From: Pseudocercospora fijiensis CIRAD86
Taxonomy: Eukaryota; Ascomycota; Dothideomycetes; Mycosphaerellales; Mycosphaerellaceae
Length of the DNA stretch: 64,000 bases
Assembly (NCBI RefSeq): GCF_000340215.1
Contig: NW_006921537.1
Coordinates: 1,019,011-1,083,010 of the forward strand
Direction of reading: 5' to 3'
The notes beneath the pieces were generated by a model, which was given only the letters and a program-made list of their open reading frames with translations, ran no database searches and had not been told where the DNA came from. Of this stretch, positions 10,626 through 20,698 are shown in pieces. Each line of letters opens with the position of its first letter. Positions within the stretch are counted from its first letter, which is position 1. The translations under genes and the position numbers were made by a program.

Positions 10626-12424
10626 CTACAACCTCGAATCATGTTTCCAGCCCTTTGCGTCCTTGAGATGCAGCTTCGGTCTCCTTGCTCGTTCTTCGAG
10701 CTCTGGAAATTTCCCAATGCGATCTGGTCGCCATTTCCACAGCTCCGACAGCTCTTGATCCAATTTCCCCTCCATTGCCTGGACAATGTACTTTCCGACA
10801 TTGGGCATGTTCTTAAATGAATGTCCAGATCCTCCTGTTGCGATCATCAATGACTCGGGTGAGTCTGGATGATAGCCGATCAACCAGTTGTAGTCGAAAG
10901 CTGTCTTGATTCAGCTCTCGGAGTCATAGAATCATCACGAAGCGATACTCACTTTCCATATCCCAGCATAATCTTAGCACGGTCAGCACAGTGCTCGGAA
11001 AAGATTGTGCAAGCTAGTTACCTGGAAGACTCGATCTCTGCTTCTGTGAGCTCAGATAAAATCCAGCGAGTAAACTCAATGGTCTTTTGCTGCGCTTCCC
11101 ATGGCTGCGTGTCAGTCGGATGGTAGGCTCCGTCTCGAGGAATGGAGTGATGACCCCAAGGGCGTTTTGTATCCTTGATATTAATGTACGAGAAGTCAGT
11201 GCTTAGGCAAGGGTCAGCTACATAAAATCGAGCGCGCCCATCCGACGTAACTCACTTGCAAATCTTCATGATTCGATCCTTCTTTGGTGGAAAGCTGGTA
11301 TTGTCAATGAACTATATCTGTTGTGAGATCTGGTTGACTGACCAATAGCCTCTTCTGGAGCTACCAAGGAGTCAATAGGTACAGTAGAGTATAATCAACG
11401 CATGAGTAGACTTACATGTCGATCACAGGCATGTCCTTGTATCGCTCGTATTGCTCTGGTGTCAGTCGAACATGTGTGACCACATATGCAGTCTATAACT
11501 AACAAGTCAGCCATCCCACGTTAAGACACAAGAAACGTCGAGTCTGTAACCTACAGCCTGTAATTGCGACTTGAAATCTAAAAGCGTATCGCTATACGCC
11601 CCAACAGTGAGGACGATTTTGTCGGCGTACCAGATCGTTCCATCCTCGGCCTCGACTCCACAGACTGCGGTGGACGGCTCTCTTCTCTTCAAGCTCACGA
11701 CAGTGCCTGGCTTCCCATGAACGAAATTGACACCGAGTTTGCAGCACTCGCGATACAGTACTCTCATAGCCTCGACAGAATCCACCCAGCCGGCATTTTT
11801 GTTGAAGATGGCTCGAAAATCTTGTTTGCGTTCGTGATGTCGGCGATCGTAACCTAGGAATGGGAATTTCTCAACTGCAGTAGACCAATCTGGAAGTTCA
11901 ATGACCTTGGATGAATCTCCATGGAGCTTTGTGTTTTGACAAGAACGATCGTATGCCTGAACTCGACCGAGCTCAGTGGTGCCGTCGGTGCCCCATATCC
12001 TAGGAGGAAGCATGTGAATTTTTTGAACTCTAGGGATGCTTATTGTCGTACACTCACCATCCTGTGTGATGGAACACATCTTTGAAAAGGGGCTCCTGCC
12101 ACAGATGGAAGGCCTCGTGGGCGAGCCGAGTGTATATTGGATCAACGTACTCTGTACGAACAATCTGCGCGCCAGGTCAACTGAGTATTGCAACACAATA
12201 TTGCGAAGTGGTGAGCTTTACTTTGTTTAGATCGTAGCCAGCAGAGGACGGCGAGGGCACCGGCCATCGATCCAGACAGCGTATGTTTGTGTACCCGGCC
12301 CGAGCTAAGTGCCATGCTGTCGACAGACCTTCATATCCCAATCAACCATGAACTATCAATATATAACGTTCCACTTACCAAATGTTCCAGTGCCGACTAT
12401 GAGAATTGTCGTCGATTTCTCCAT
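10626..12424 (-). CDS. FAD-dependent amine oxidase, amadoriase/FsqB-like, peroxisomal tail
   Basis: Flavoprotein of the sarcosine oxidase/fructosyl-amino-acid oxidase family, oxidising secondary amines to imines. Ten exons: 12424-12379, 12328-12222, 12164-12058, 11999-11555, 11492-11416, 11360-11343, 11294-11256, 11201-11022, 10972-10953, 10900-10626; introns 48-62 nt. All phases close to give 437 aa, the usual amadoriase length. Landmarks: ILIVGTGTFGLSTAW (FAD Rossmann loop), SSAGYDLNKIVRTEY, PVIDISRRGYCFPP, HHSIPRDGAYHPTDT, RLCWDMETFDYNW with Cys342 at the covalent-flavin position, and GGSGHSFKNMPNVGKYI. It ends SRL, a canonical PTS1. Exons of 18 and 20 nt are unusually small; the 20-nt one carries Cys342. 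The 3' end lies 22 nt from the decarboxylase stop. Some homologues (FsqB) make C-C bonds in alkaloids. Confidence 0.85.
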
Positions 12425-12993
12425 TGCGAACGGTGTAAGATTTAGAGGTAGCAAGACTTCGATACGAGCAAATATGATCTCCGTCGCTGCTTTGATCAGT
12501 TTCTCGCTGCAGGATATTGATCTCTGCACCACAGCTTTAGAAGCGGCAAAGTTTCCGAGGATCGAAAGCTCATAGTCAGGCCAATGGAAATCGAAAATGG
12601 CGCTGACGATCATAGTTCCCCATTGCATTGTCTGACGATGACCGTCTTTTCCTGCCAAGCAAGTGATGCTCTCCTTCGCGATGCGTAGCCGAAGATTGAA
12701 AGAAGTGTAGCCGCTCTACCTTACCTTGCAACATAAACTCATGTTACATTGTACCTTACCTCCCTGGCCATTCAGACGAGCAACCAATTTAGCCTCAAAG
12801 ATACCCGACCAGCTCTGCTAGCATCAAATAGGCCCAGACTATCAGGAGATGTATCAATCAGGACAGGCTGGAACCCATAGCTCCGCAAGCGGATAAGGGA
12901 ATGGTGAAATGACAAGCCTTACAAGCCCTTCAAGAATGCCATGTATCACATGTAGTGCAGTATTGATTGCTGATATGCCATCGTTCTCGTTAA
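12425..12993. other. Intergenic region between FAD oxidase and O-methyltransferase
   Basis: About 570 bp lies between the FAD oxidase start and the O-methyltransferase stop, both on the minus strand. It should hold the oxidase promoter and the O-methyltransferase terminator. No further coding exon was recognised. Confidence 0.4.
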
Positions 12994-14058
12994 TCACAAT
13001 CGTTGTCTCGAATCCGACTTCAATCGAATCTCCGACACCCCATCGAAAATCGGGAGCACATTAACCTCAACCCTAGGATCAGACGCAACGAAAGCATTGA
13101 ACTCCCTAACCAGCTCCCCAGCCTGTTCCCAGTGATGCAAATCCAGCGGCTCTGGAAGATTCGTGGTGTTGTGGGAACTGACGGCGAAACTTCTCGCAAA
13201 CACTAGAAATATTTCGTCAATGCCATCTTGAAAAAAAAGAAAACCTCTGCTGCTGCGATCGTACCGTTGTCGACCAGTATGACACCTCCTTGTGCCAGGA
13301 GACCGCGGTCCAGAATTTTGGAGACGATGGGTTTGTACGCGGAGAATTCTAGATCGACGAAGATGATATCGAAAGGTTCGATCAATTGTTGCAATCTGGA
13401 GGAATCCACTCAGATTCGTGCAAGGCATAGGAGTGAGTGCTGCATGGACCTACGCATCTTCAGCCGAGGCGTGTATCACCCGGATCCGATCCATGTGCCC
13501 AGTAGACTGAAATCTAGCTTGTGCCTTGGCAGCGAGAGCTTCGTCCATTTCGATTGTAATTATCTGTGAGCATCGCATTAGCGTGTTCAGGGCGAGAGAT
13601 CGTGGTATCGATACCTGGCCTCGGCTCGCAGCAGTTCCCTCGTACCAAGCCATCGCACTGAGTCCCGTATAACAACCTATATCCAGCACTGCCGTGTGGA
13701 CATGATCAGCTGAGCGCCCAGATCAGACATGGTGAGCCTACCTACCTCGTCTTGCTCCCATGTCGCGGGATTTTTGTAACATCCATTGTGCCTGGCCGAT
13801 ATGAGAGGTGTGATTTCGACGTGATGCGACACCTAAGAATCCGTACCTGCAGGATTGAAGACGCTCTATCAGCATCCGGGAAATTCTCGACGGTCCATTG
13901 AGCATGTGATTGAAGGGCGGCCGAGATGCCGGTGGAGGAATCGAGAGAATACTGGTCTAGTCGTCGAACGACATCGACCTAGGAACTTCATTAGCAAAGA
14001 TTGACTTCGCCGCTCGCACACAACCACGGACCGGTAGTGACAGGAGGCTGCAAAGCAT
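12994..14058 (-). CDS. O-methyltransferase, caffeoyl-CoA/catechol OMT type
   Basis: SAM-dependent O-methyltransferase of the metal-dependent catechol/caffeoyl-CoA class common in fungal clusters. Seven exons: 14058-14032, 13978-13847, 13791-13746, 13688-13615, 13563-13454, 13395-13265, 13202-12994; introns 51-62 nt. They close to 242 aa. Landmarks: HAQWTVENFPDADR (N-terminal helix), MGARRVLDIGCYTGLSAMAW (SAM loop), IITIEMDEALAAKAQ (acidic strand), FDIIFVDLEF (metal-Asp region), GGVILVDNVFARSF and LPIFDGVSEIR (C-terminal strand). The start at 14058 is the least secure part: the frame is open upstream to about 14142 without an ATG, so a small extra 5' exon is possible. It diverges from the oxygenase gene across about 1 kb. 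A hydroxylated aromatic intermediate is the natural substrate guess. Confidence 0.82.
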
Positions 14059-15041
14059 GATCGGGATTCCAAAGCGACAGTTTTTTTGCGGTGGAATGAG
14101 TTGATCAAGCACAGGCTGTTGCTGTTCGATCGTCCAAATCACCGTTTAGATATACCCCTCCATGCACGTGTGGTAGCCTGATGTTCCGCATCGCTTCCCT
14201 CGTCGCCGATATCTCGATGTTACTCGTGTATAAGCGACGCTTTTAAGGTCGAGCGGTGTGCGATCACCAGATAGAGCGGCATATAGACAATGACCATGTA
14301 GCATCAACTGCATCATCCTGCCACCCTCTCCAAAGAGTCTCTGCACATCGAAGTGCTATCCACGAGTGGCGGACCGCCGGATAACAGTCTGCTATTCGCA
14401 GTGATCCTGGATTTCAAGGGTATGCGGGATATTCACTGTCATCCCGAGAAGCTAGATGAACAGCGAACGATGTCGTGCTAAGGTTGAGCCCACGCGGAAG
14501 GTCCGAAAGGGCTCGATCCGGACCATGGCATCAGCAAAGTTCAACAAGGCCATGGTATGGTTCCAGGGTGTTGTATGGCACGTGGTTGTTCCGAAGATTT
14601 ACAGCGTCGTTTGAACACTTCGGAGTGAAAGTGGGTATCTCTCAAATCCTTGGATTGCAGCGAATAGCAAAAGCTGTACGTGGTCTAGAAGCCAAAGCTG
14701 TGGAGGCATCAAAGGTCTTCTTACACCTAGAATTTGCCGTCAGTCGGCAAGACATTGGTTGAATACCCTACACAGCAGCTTCACGACGAGGATGTATGTG
14801 ATCGCGATTGCGCTTCGCGTTCGCCTGCGTATGATCCCATCCCATCCATTCAGAGGCCGAGATCAAATTTGACACTGCATAGCGAAGATGAAGGGAATAG
14901 ACAAGGCATATTTGCGGAGCAATACGTCTCGTTGAGGCCCTTTGTGCTCGGCCAAGTCTTGCCATCGTATCTATCTCTCTGCTTCGTTGCCAGACTCCTC
15001 TTCCATTTCATTCAATATAGGTTGAGGTAACGATAGACACC
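14059..15041. promoter_or_regulatory. Shared upstream region of O-methyltransferase and oxygenase
   Basis: About 980 bp between two divergently oriented cluster genes. No conserved exon was found in either strand; the open frames at 14475-14762 and 14734-15030 have no domain. It probably carries both promoters, and possibly an unfound first exon of the O-methyltransferase. Confidence 0.4.
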
Positions 15042-16080
15042 ATGCTTGCAACGATACCACTCGAAGCACTCATCTCAAATGAACAGAAAGCCGTAGAGAG
15101 ACTGGTCGAAGCCGCTTCAAACGACGGTTGCTTTTACCTCGACATCTCAAGCGCAAAAATTCTTTTCGATGCAGCCGACCAGATTTCCGTAGCAGCAGAC
15201 TCATTTTTCAATCTTCCGGTCCACGAAAAGCTGCTTTATGAGATGGATCATTTCACAAATTTGCACATGGGCGGGTGCGTCGTCCTGAGATGATTTTCTT
15301 TTGGCCCTGCTGATAAAGAGATTGAACAGATACAAGACGCTCGGGAAACACAGTGGAGTCAAACAAGGCAAGCGAGATGCTTTTGAGAACTTTCTCGTGC
15401 CGTTGAACGCTCTAGTCGGGCTGCAGGAGAATCTTTTGGCCTGGCCTGCTGCGATCGAAAACAAGCTTGATTTGCTATGCTGGTTTGAAATCGAATGTCA
15501 CAGAGTGTGTCAGCTAATACTGGAACGCTTGTCGAGCGTACTGGGAGCTCAAGACGTGCCTTTTCAGCAAAACCATCGATTGGACGAAATGTCAACCACG
15601 TCCCTGGCCTTGTTGAAGTACCCGCCATCATCGGCCCTCGAGGGGGGTAATGCAGGTCATATGGCACACACGGACGTGGGCTCGCTCACTCTGCTTTTCA
15701 CCAAAACACCAGGACTGGACATCTGGCGCGAATCGACAGCTTGTTGGGCACCCGCTCTACCTCAATCAGGTTGTATTATTGTTAACGTTGGTGACGCGCT
15801 GAGCTTCATGAGTAAACGGCGATTCAAAAGCTGCTTGCATCGTGTCGTACCGATCACTGCGTCGACACGCTTTTCTCTTGCCTTCTTCCATCGTCCGGAG
15901 TTGGGTGCAAAGTTTCACGACGGCGAAGGACGAGAGTGGACCGGAGAAAGCTGGCATCGTGCAAAGTATCAGCTGTTCAGGGCGGACAATAGAGTGCAGG
16001 CTTCGAATGCGCTCCTGACAGGAAAGATAAATTTTCTGGGACACATAGATGAGCATGGCAGGACTCAGGTGACTGCATAG
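15042..16080 (+). CDS. Isopenicillin-N-synthase-like 2OG-Fe(II) oxygenase
   Basis: Non-haem iron oxygenase with the DIOX_N plus 2OG-FeII_Oxy layout, using 2-oxoglutarate and O2 for hydroxylation, desaturation or ring closure. Two exons (15042-15274, 15330-16080) with a 55-nt intron (GTGCGT...ACAG) give 327 aa. The N-terminal domain runs IPLEALISNEQK through SFFNLPVHEKLLYE, then GGYKTLGKHSGVKQGK. The catalytic core shows AHTDVGSLTLLF (His191, Asp193), CLHRVVP (His248) and TRFSLAFF (Arg258-x-Ser260, 2-oxoglutarate carboxylate clamp). The iron triad is complete. It converges on LYS9 with a 95-nt gap and marks the right end of the cluster. Homologues occur in many fungal pathways, so the exact reaction is open. 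Confidence 0.9.
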
Positions 16081-16175
16081 ATCATACAGTGGGGCAAAAT
16101 TGTCTATACGGCTCGATAGCCGCTGACTCTAACTTTTCAAGAACGAAGTCTGACTAGGTGTAATCATTACCGCGT

Positions 16176-17737
16176 TCAGAGAGTCTTTTCGATCATCTTG
16201 ATACCCTCTTGCTCGATCCTTTCGCGGATAGGCTCACAGATCTCATCAGAATATGGTGCTAGGATGCCAGGTGTGTTGAAGGCCGGGTGGCCATCGAGTA
16301 GAAGTTGGGTGGCAATGCCGCATGTGACGCCGACAGAGAGTGACATGCCAGAGTAGCCCTTTGGATCGCCGAACAGCTCTAGGGTAGATGTGCGTGTTTC
16401 CTACCCTCAAGGTTAGTCAAACTTGAGGAAGGCCACAGACAACATTGACACACGTACCATACTGCCATCCGACCACTCAATCACAAACTTGTGCTGCAGC
16501 ATAACAAGGTCTCTCTCTCCAGGTTTGAAGCTCATTCTATTTTGCAGGTGCTCGGCGAGGGTATCAAGTAGGCTGCCCTTCACTGATGGTTTGGTGTCTG
16601 AGAACAAGTCCATCCAGCGGAGTCCAGCAATTACATAGTCTTGCTCTTTCTCATCAGCATAGCTCAGAATCTGTTTGATGCGAGCAATCAAAGATCTGGG
16701 TAGTCATGGTTAGCGCTTGCCATCTGTAGCATGTACAACGGTATGACTTACGCTTCGCTCGAGTCAGCCGCATTCACAGCTTTCGCAGTTGCGTCCGCCC
16801 ATGAGATACCTGCAGTCAGCCATGACTTTGGCTGCGTATCTAGCCATCCAAGCTTAAGAAGAGCTCTCGTCAGCTGAGGATTTCCGTCGTATCTTAGAGA
16901 GCCTCTGATGACAGTGTGAGCTTCGGGTATGTTGTACAGCTCCCTGAACGGCTTCGTGTCGCGATTCGGATAAGCCAAGAAGTCATATCCATCAACAACA
17001 TGGTATGGAGCAGCAACAGCCATTAGGTCTTCTGCTGGAATATCCACCTGCTTGCCATCCTTGTAAAAAGAAGCCGAGTTGCACTGGGACATGAAAACAC
17101 CTCGTGGTGACCAAGAGAACTTCATTCTCAGTGGATTGTCAGCAATTGCAGGCTCCGGGACGCCGCCGCAGTATGAGTAGAACTCTTTGATCTAAGTTGC
17201 AGGTCAGATGAAGCCTTGAAAGGCACGATCTAAGTGCAGAAATACCTTGCCGTTCTGCGCATGCACCTCGCTGATTGTTTTAACAGCGTATACATGGTCG
17301 ACACCTGGATCCACGCCGACCTCGTTCAACACCACAATACCAGCTTCTTTGATGGAATCCTCTAGTGCTCTGATAGCTGGTGAGACGTAGCTAGTCGTCA
17401 CTACATTCTTCTTGCTGCGGACCGCCGACTTGATGACCTTTGGATGATACACATAAGGAATGAGCGATATAACGAGGTCCGACGTAGCAATTGCTTTGTC
17501 GAGCTCTTCATCTGACTCGACATCCAGGCGTGCCGGCTTGGTGTGTTTGAGGCCCTGGGTCAGCTTTTCTGCAGTCTGTAGTGTGCGGCAAGCTGCAGAT
17601 CGTCAGTAAAGGCGAGAGCAAGTGCGTAGTCACCCCATACCGACTGTGATCTCGTTCTTTCCATTGCGAGAGAGGTACTCAACGCAAGGCCGAGCGACCA
17701 TGCCCGAGCCGAGGACTAGGATTTGCTTGAGAGCCAT
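16176..17737 (-). CDS. LYS9: Saccharopine dehydrogenase (NADP+, L-glutamate-forming; saccharopine reductase)
   Basis: Alpha-aminoadipate pathway enzyme: condenses aminoadipate semialdehyde with glutamate to saccharopine (EC 1.5.1.10), the penultimate step of fungal lysine synthesis. Five exons: 17737-17641, 17592-17246, 17191-16752, 16695-16458, 16400-16176; introns 48-57 nt. The protein has 448 aa, close to the family norm. Landmarks: QILVLGSGMVARP (Rossmann loop), DVESDEELD, LNEVGVDPGVDHVYA, YCGGVPEP, MKFSWSPRGVF and DGYDFLAYPNRDT. It is intact and probably a housekeeping gene flanking the cluster, although it supplies lysine-pathway intermediates. Confidence 0.95.
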
Positions 17738-19228
17738 GGTGTGGTGGATGTCGAGATATGAATTCGACGATGGATAAGAGAGAATGGTGCGAGGGACGAA
17801 AAGCCAATGCCAAGTCTAATGCAGGGTATCAGGGAAGAATCAGGCATCACGGTGCTGGCGTGACTTTTGCAAGACATTGACGATGTATGCTGGCGGTGTC
17901 CAGACTCGGCGTTCCATCTTCTATTGCTACGGAGTTCGTCGGTGAAGGTGTCTTTGGAAAGTCTTCTCCCTTCAGCTGAGCCAATATTCCCGATTGCCCT
18001 CAAATATGCTCCACGATAGCCATCTTTTCGAAGATCAAGAAGTGTGATCAGGTATCCTTGTTGCAGATAGGCCAGGGCAAGGAAGATCTGGCAGCATGTC
18101 GGCTCGGCGGAAGGACGGGCGTGGTTCGCGGCGTTCAACTCCGACGGGCAAGGCTGAGGCATGCTCTGGGGATGCATTCGGTGAATGGTAGGCTGATGAA
18201 CGACAGTCAGCATGTCATACGTGAGGCTGATTGAAGACCATCAAAACTTACAGCAGTCCCCATTGAATTGGAGAATTTGCTGCGGCTTTGAGATGCAACT
18301 GTGGTCGGAGTCAGGACGAGAGCGTGTGAGGCAGGAGCGGAGTGAAGTCCGAAGCTTGGCATGCACAGGACCGTTTGGCTGTAGAATCTGGTCCGCCATG
18401 TCTGCTTCACGAAACGTGATGATGCACGCGTCTGTGAGGGATAGGACTAGATCGTGACTTCGATACCCTAGCCTAGCGGGACAAAGGCCTCCCGTCCTTG
18501 GCGTTGAGCACAGACAACCAAACGGTCAGGAGCAGACACAGACCTCGGTACTGTACGTTTTTATCCCTCGTCGTTCAATTGTTATTTCCTCAACACAGAC
18601 ACTTCCATCTCACATCCGGAACTCACACGAGGATAAGGAATCGTAAAATCCACATCTCAGTTTGTGCTCACAGTGGCATCTGGTGTGTACAACCGGCTAC
18701 ATGTTGCCAACAGGAAGATGTCCAACACAGTCCATCTCATCACACGAAAATGCTTTCCGCGTACCCCCCGCAAGGTCAGGGTCAGCTTCTCACAACTCAA
18801 AAACAAAATCGCAGCTCGCAGCTCGCAGCCATAATGGAACAGAAACGGAAACAGAAACAGAAACGCTTGGAACGCAGCAGCAACAACAACAACAACGACG
18901 ACAACAAAAAAATTTGCATCCAGAATCCGAGGACAGATGATATGGGGTATCTCGCTTGATGATGCCGTCCGTCCGTCCAATCCGATAAAACCTTGACTGA
19001 CACACCCACCCCCCAAAAAAGACATATGTGCAGAGGAACTCAGAGAACCCAAATCTAGTCCATCTCCTTTCCTTTCCTTTCCTTTCCTTTATTAGAAAAT
19101 AATGGATAATGCTGCGCGCGCACGTGGATGCTGCCGGATTCTATAAAAACGCTTGGAGGGGGGAGGGAGGCCTGCTTTTTTACAAGGGCCGTAAAAAGAA
19201 ACAATTCGTTCATTCAACGTCATAACTG
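17738..19228. other. LYS9 upstream and low-complexity intergenic DNA
   Basis: No recognised gene. A minus-strand open frame upstream of LYS9 (to 18213) has no domain and probably covers promoter/leader. From about 18830 there are CAG/CAA-rich and AAC-rich tracts, then a (CTTTC)n tract at about 19065-19090. Then comes the 3' region of the next minus-strand gene. Confidence 0.4.
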
Positions 19229-20698
19229 TCAGCGAGATCCCGGTCGCGGTTGGTCTGGATGCGATTCCTGGCGCGTAGAGGCTGAAGATGTAGGCCTTAT
19301 CGTCTCTTCAGCGAGCTCTTGAGCGCGAGACGCAGGCCTCTGTGGATCTTCGCCATGGCCATCGCCGTTTCCGTTGTGGTCAGGCTTCTGCGACGATGGC
19401 GGTGGTAGGCCGTCTCGCCGGGCTCCGACACTGCTTCCAGTATCCGGTCTCGAATCCGACTCTCGCGTGGCTGACGCGTTACTTCTGGTTCTAGCGTGAC
19501 CCGGACCTTTCCGTGACGTGGAGCTGGTTGTGGAGAACGAAGGCGAAATATATTGCGGACCGCCAGAAGGAGGCGGATTAGCCTGATGCCCCCCTTGCGC
19601 TTTTCGCTTGCGAGGCGAGTCTTTGTAGTCACCCTCCTGGATATTCGAACTCGGATGTGCCGATGATGGCTCCCCTCGGCTGGCCGGAGTTTGTGGCATA
19701 TTCGAGCTCTTGGATTCACTTGGCGGAACCCAATGATGAAAGTATATCGAAGGTGATGATGACAGCTGTTCCTGTTGGATTGTTTGGCTTTGCTGCAGTG
19801 GATGCGCGCTCCCTGGCCCGGGCTGCGGCGGTTGGTGAACATACATCTCATTGGTGGTCAGCCTTGGCAGCTGCGTATGCGTTGCGGAACGTGGAGCAGA
19901 AGTATTTTGGCCTCTCACCGGTGATGGTTGGTATGCCGAAAACGTCGTGTGGATGGGTCCTGGGGGTTGGGGCTCAGCAGTTGGTTGACTCGGCAGCATC
20001 TGCTGTTGACTCGGCTGAGCCACTCCATAAGGTGGTGGTGGTGGTGGTGGTGGCGGAGGAGCTCCTATGAGTCTCCCATCTCGTCGCATGTCGGGCGACG
20101 CCTGCTGCAATTGCTGCTGCTGCGCAGCTTGTAGTTGACTGGCGTACTGTTGCAACCAATCCATGCTAACATTCACCAGGTGTTGACCTCCCCCAATGCC
20201 CGCATATATGATGGGGATCATGGAAGGCGGCACGCCGCCTTGTAATGATTCACGCAGCATCGCCTGCTCGATCTTGCGCTGCTCAAGTCGCAGACTCTCT
20301 TGCCGCGTCTTTTCCTCTTCCTGCTTCCTCTTGTCCTCCTCGGCCTTCGCAGCAAGCCAGTTGCGCATGTGATCTTCCTGGCCCTGCCATTGCCTCGGAG
20401 GCTCTGGAATTGCTCCCAGCTGTTGGCTCAAGGGAGGTGGAGGTCCAGTCCTGCTCGGATCCGGAAGAGTCATTGCAGAAGGAGGAGGCAGCCCGCGATG
20501 AGGATGAGGAGTTGTCATCTTGGCTTCGTCCGGTGTCGCGCTGACCGGCAGCGAGCTCACCGGTGAGGGGTTACTGGCAACCCGTAGTTTGGGAGAAAAG
20601 CGCGACTTGTGAAGCGATATTCTTGGGTTGAACTCATGGGTGTATCTGTTGCCGGACTCACTTTTGGTCGGCTGAGATATAGTAAGCAACATGGACAT
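19229..20698 (-). CDS. Conserved Pro/Gln-rich protein of unknown function
   Basis: One long open frame encodes up to 489 aa. The likely start is an internal ATG at 20518 (MTTPHPHRGLPPP), giving 429 aa, because the upstream 60 residues look like leader. Order: proline-rich N-terminus; a charged helical segment QWQGQEDHMRNWLAAKAEEDKRKQEEEKTRQESLRLEQRKIEQAM (about residues 103-147 of the long form), probably coiled coil; the GGVPPSMIPIIYAGIGGGQ motif; then glutamine-rich, polyproline (ten Pro) and Ser/Thr-rich disordered regions with a KRKAQ basic patch. The helical and GIGGG parts match a family I associate with Pezizomycotina, with no assigned function. Nuclear localisation is only suggested. 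Confidence 0.72.
   Translation of the reverse strand: MSMLLTISQPTKSESGNRYTHEFNPRISLHKSRFSPKLRVASNPSPVSSLPVSATPDEAKMTTPHPHRGLPPPSAMTLPDPSRTGPPPPLSQQLGAIPEPPRQWQGQEDHMRNWLAAKAEEDKRKQEEEKTRQESLRLEQRKIEQAMLRESLQGGVPPSMIPIIYAGIGGGQHLVNVSMDWLQQYASQLQAAQQQQLQQASPDMRRDGRLIGAPPPPPPPPPPYGVAQPSQQQMLPSQPTAEPQPPGPIHTTFSAYQPSPVRGQNTSAPRSATHTQLPRLTTNEMYVHQPPQPGPGSAHPLQQSQTIQQEQLSSSPSIYFHHWVPPSESKSSNMPQTPASRGEPSSAHPSSNIQEGDYKDSPRKRKAQGGHQANPPPSGGPQYISPSFSTTSSTSRKGPGHARTRSNASATRESDSRPDTGSSVGARRDGLPPPSSQKPDHNGNGDGHGEDPQRPASRAQELAEETIRPTSSASTRQESHPDQPRPGSR

Noticed and set aside
11295..11343. Possible in-frame stop and 30-bp insertion in the FAD oxidase after GYW
   Set aside because: A 48-nt GT-AG intron (11342-11295) removes the stop, keeps phase and gives GYCFPP, which fits the family better. 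The gene is intact.
16176..17737. LYS9 as a member of the cluster
   Set aside because: Saccharopine reductase is a universal lysine-synthesis enzyme in fungi; adjacency alone is not enough. It remains possible that a lysine-pathway intermediate is the cluster substrate.
17716..18213. 165-codon open frame upstream of and overlapping LYS9
   Set aside because: No domain, overlaps the LYS9 start in another frame; probably leader sequence.
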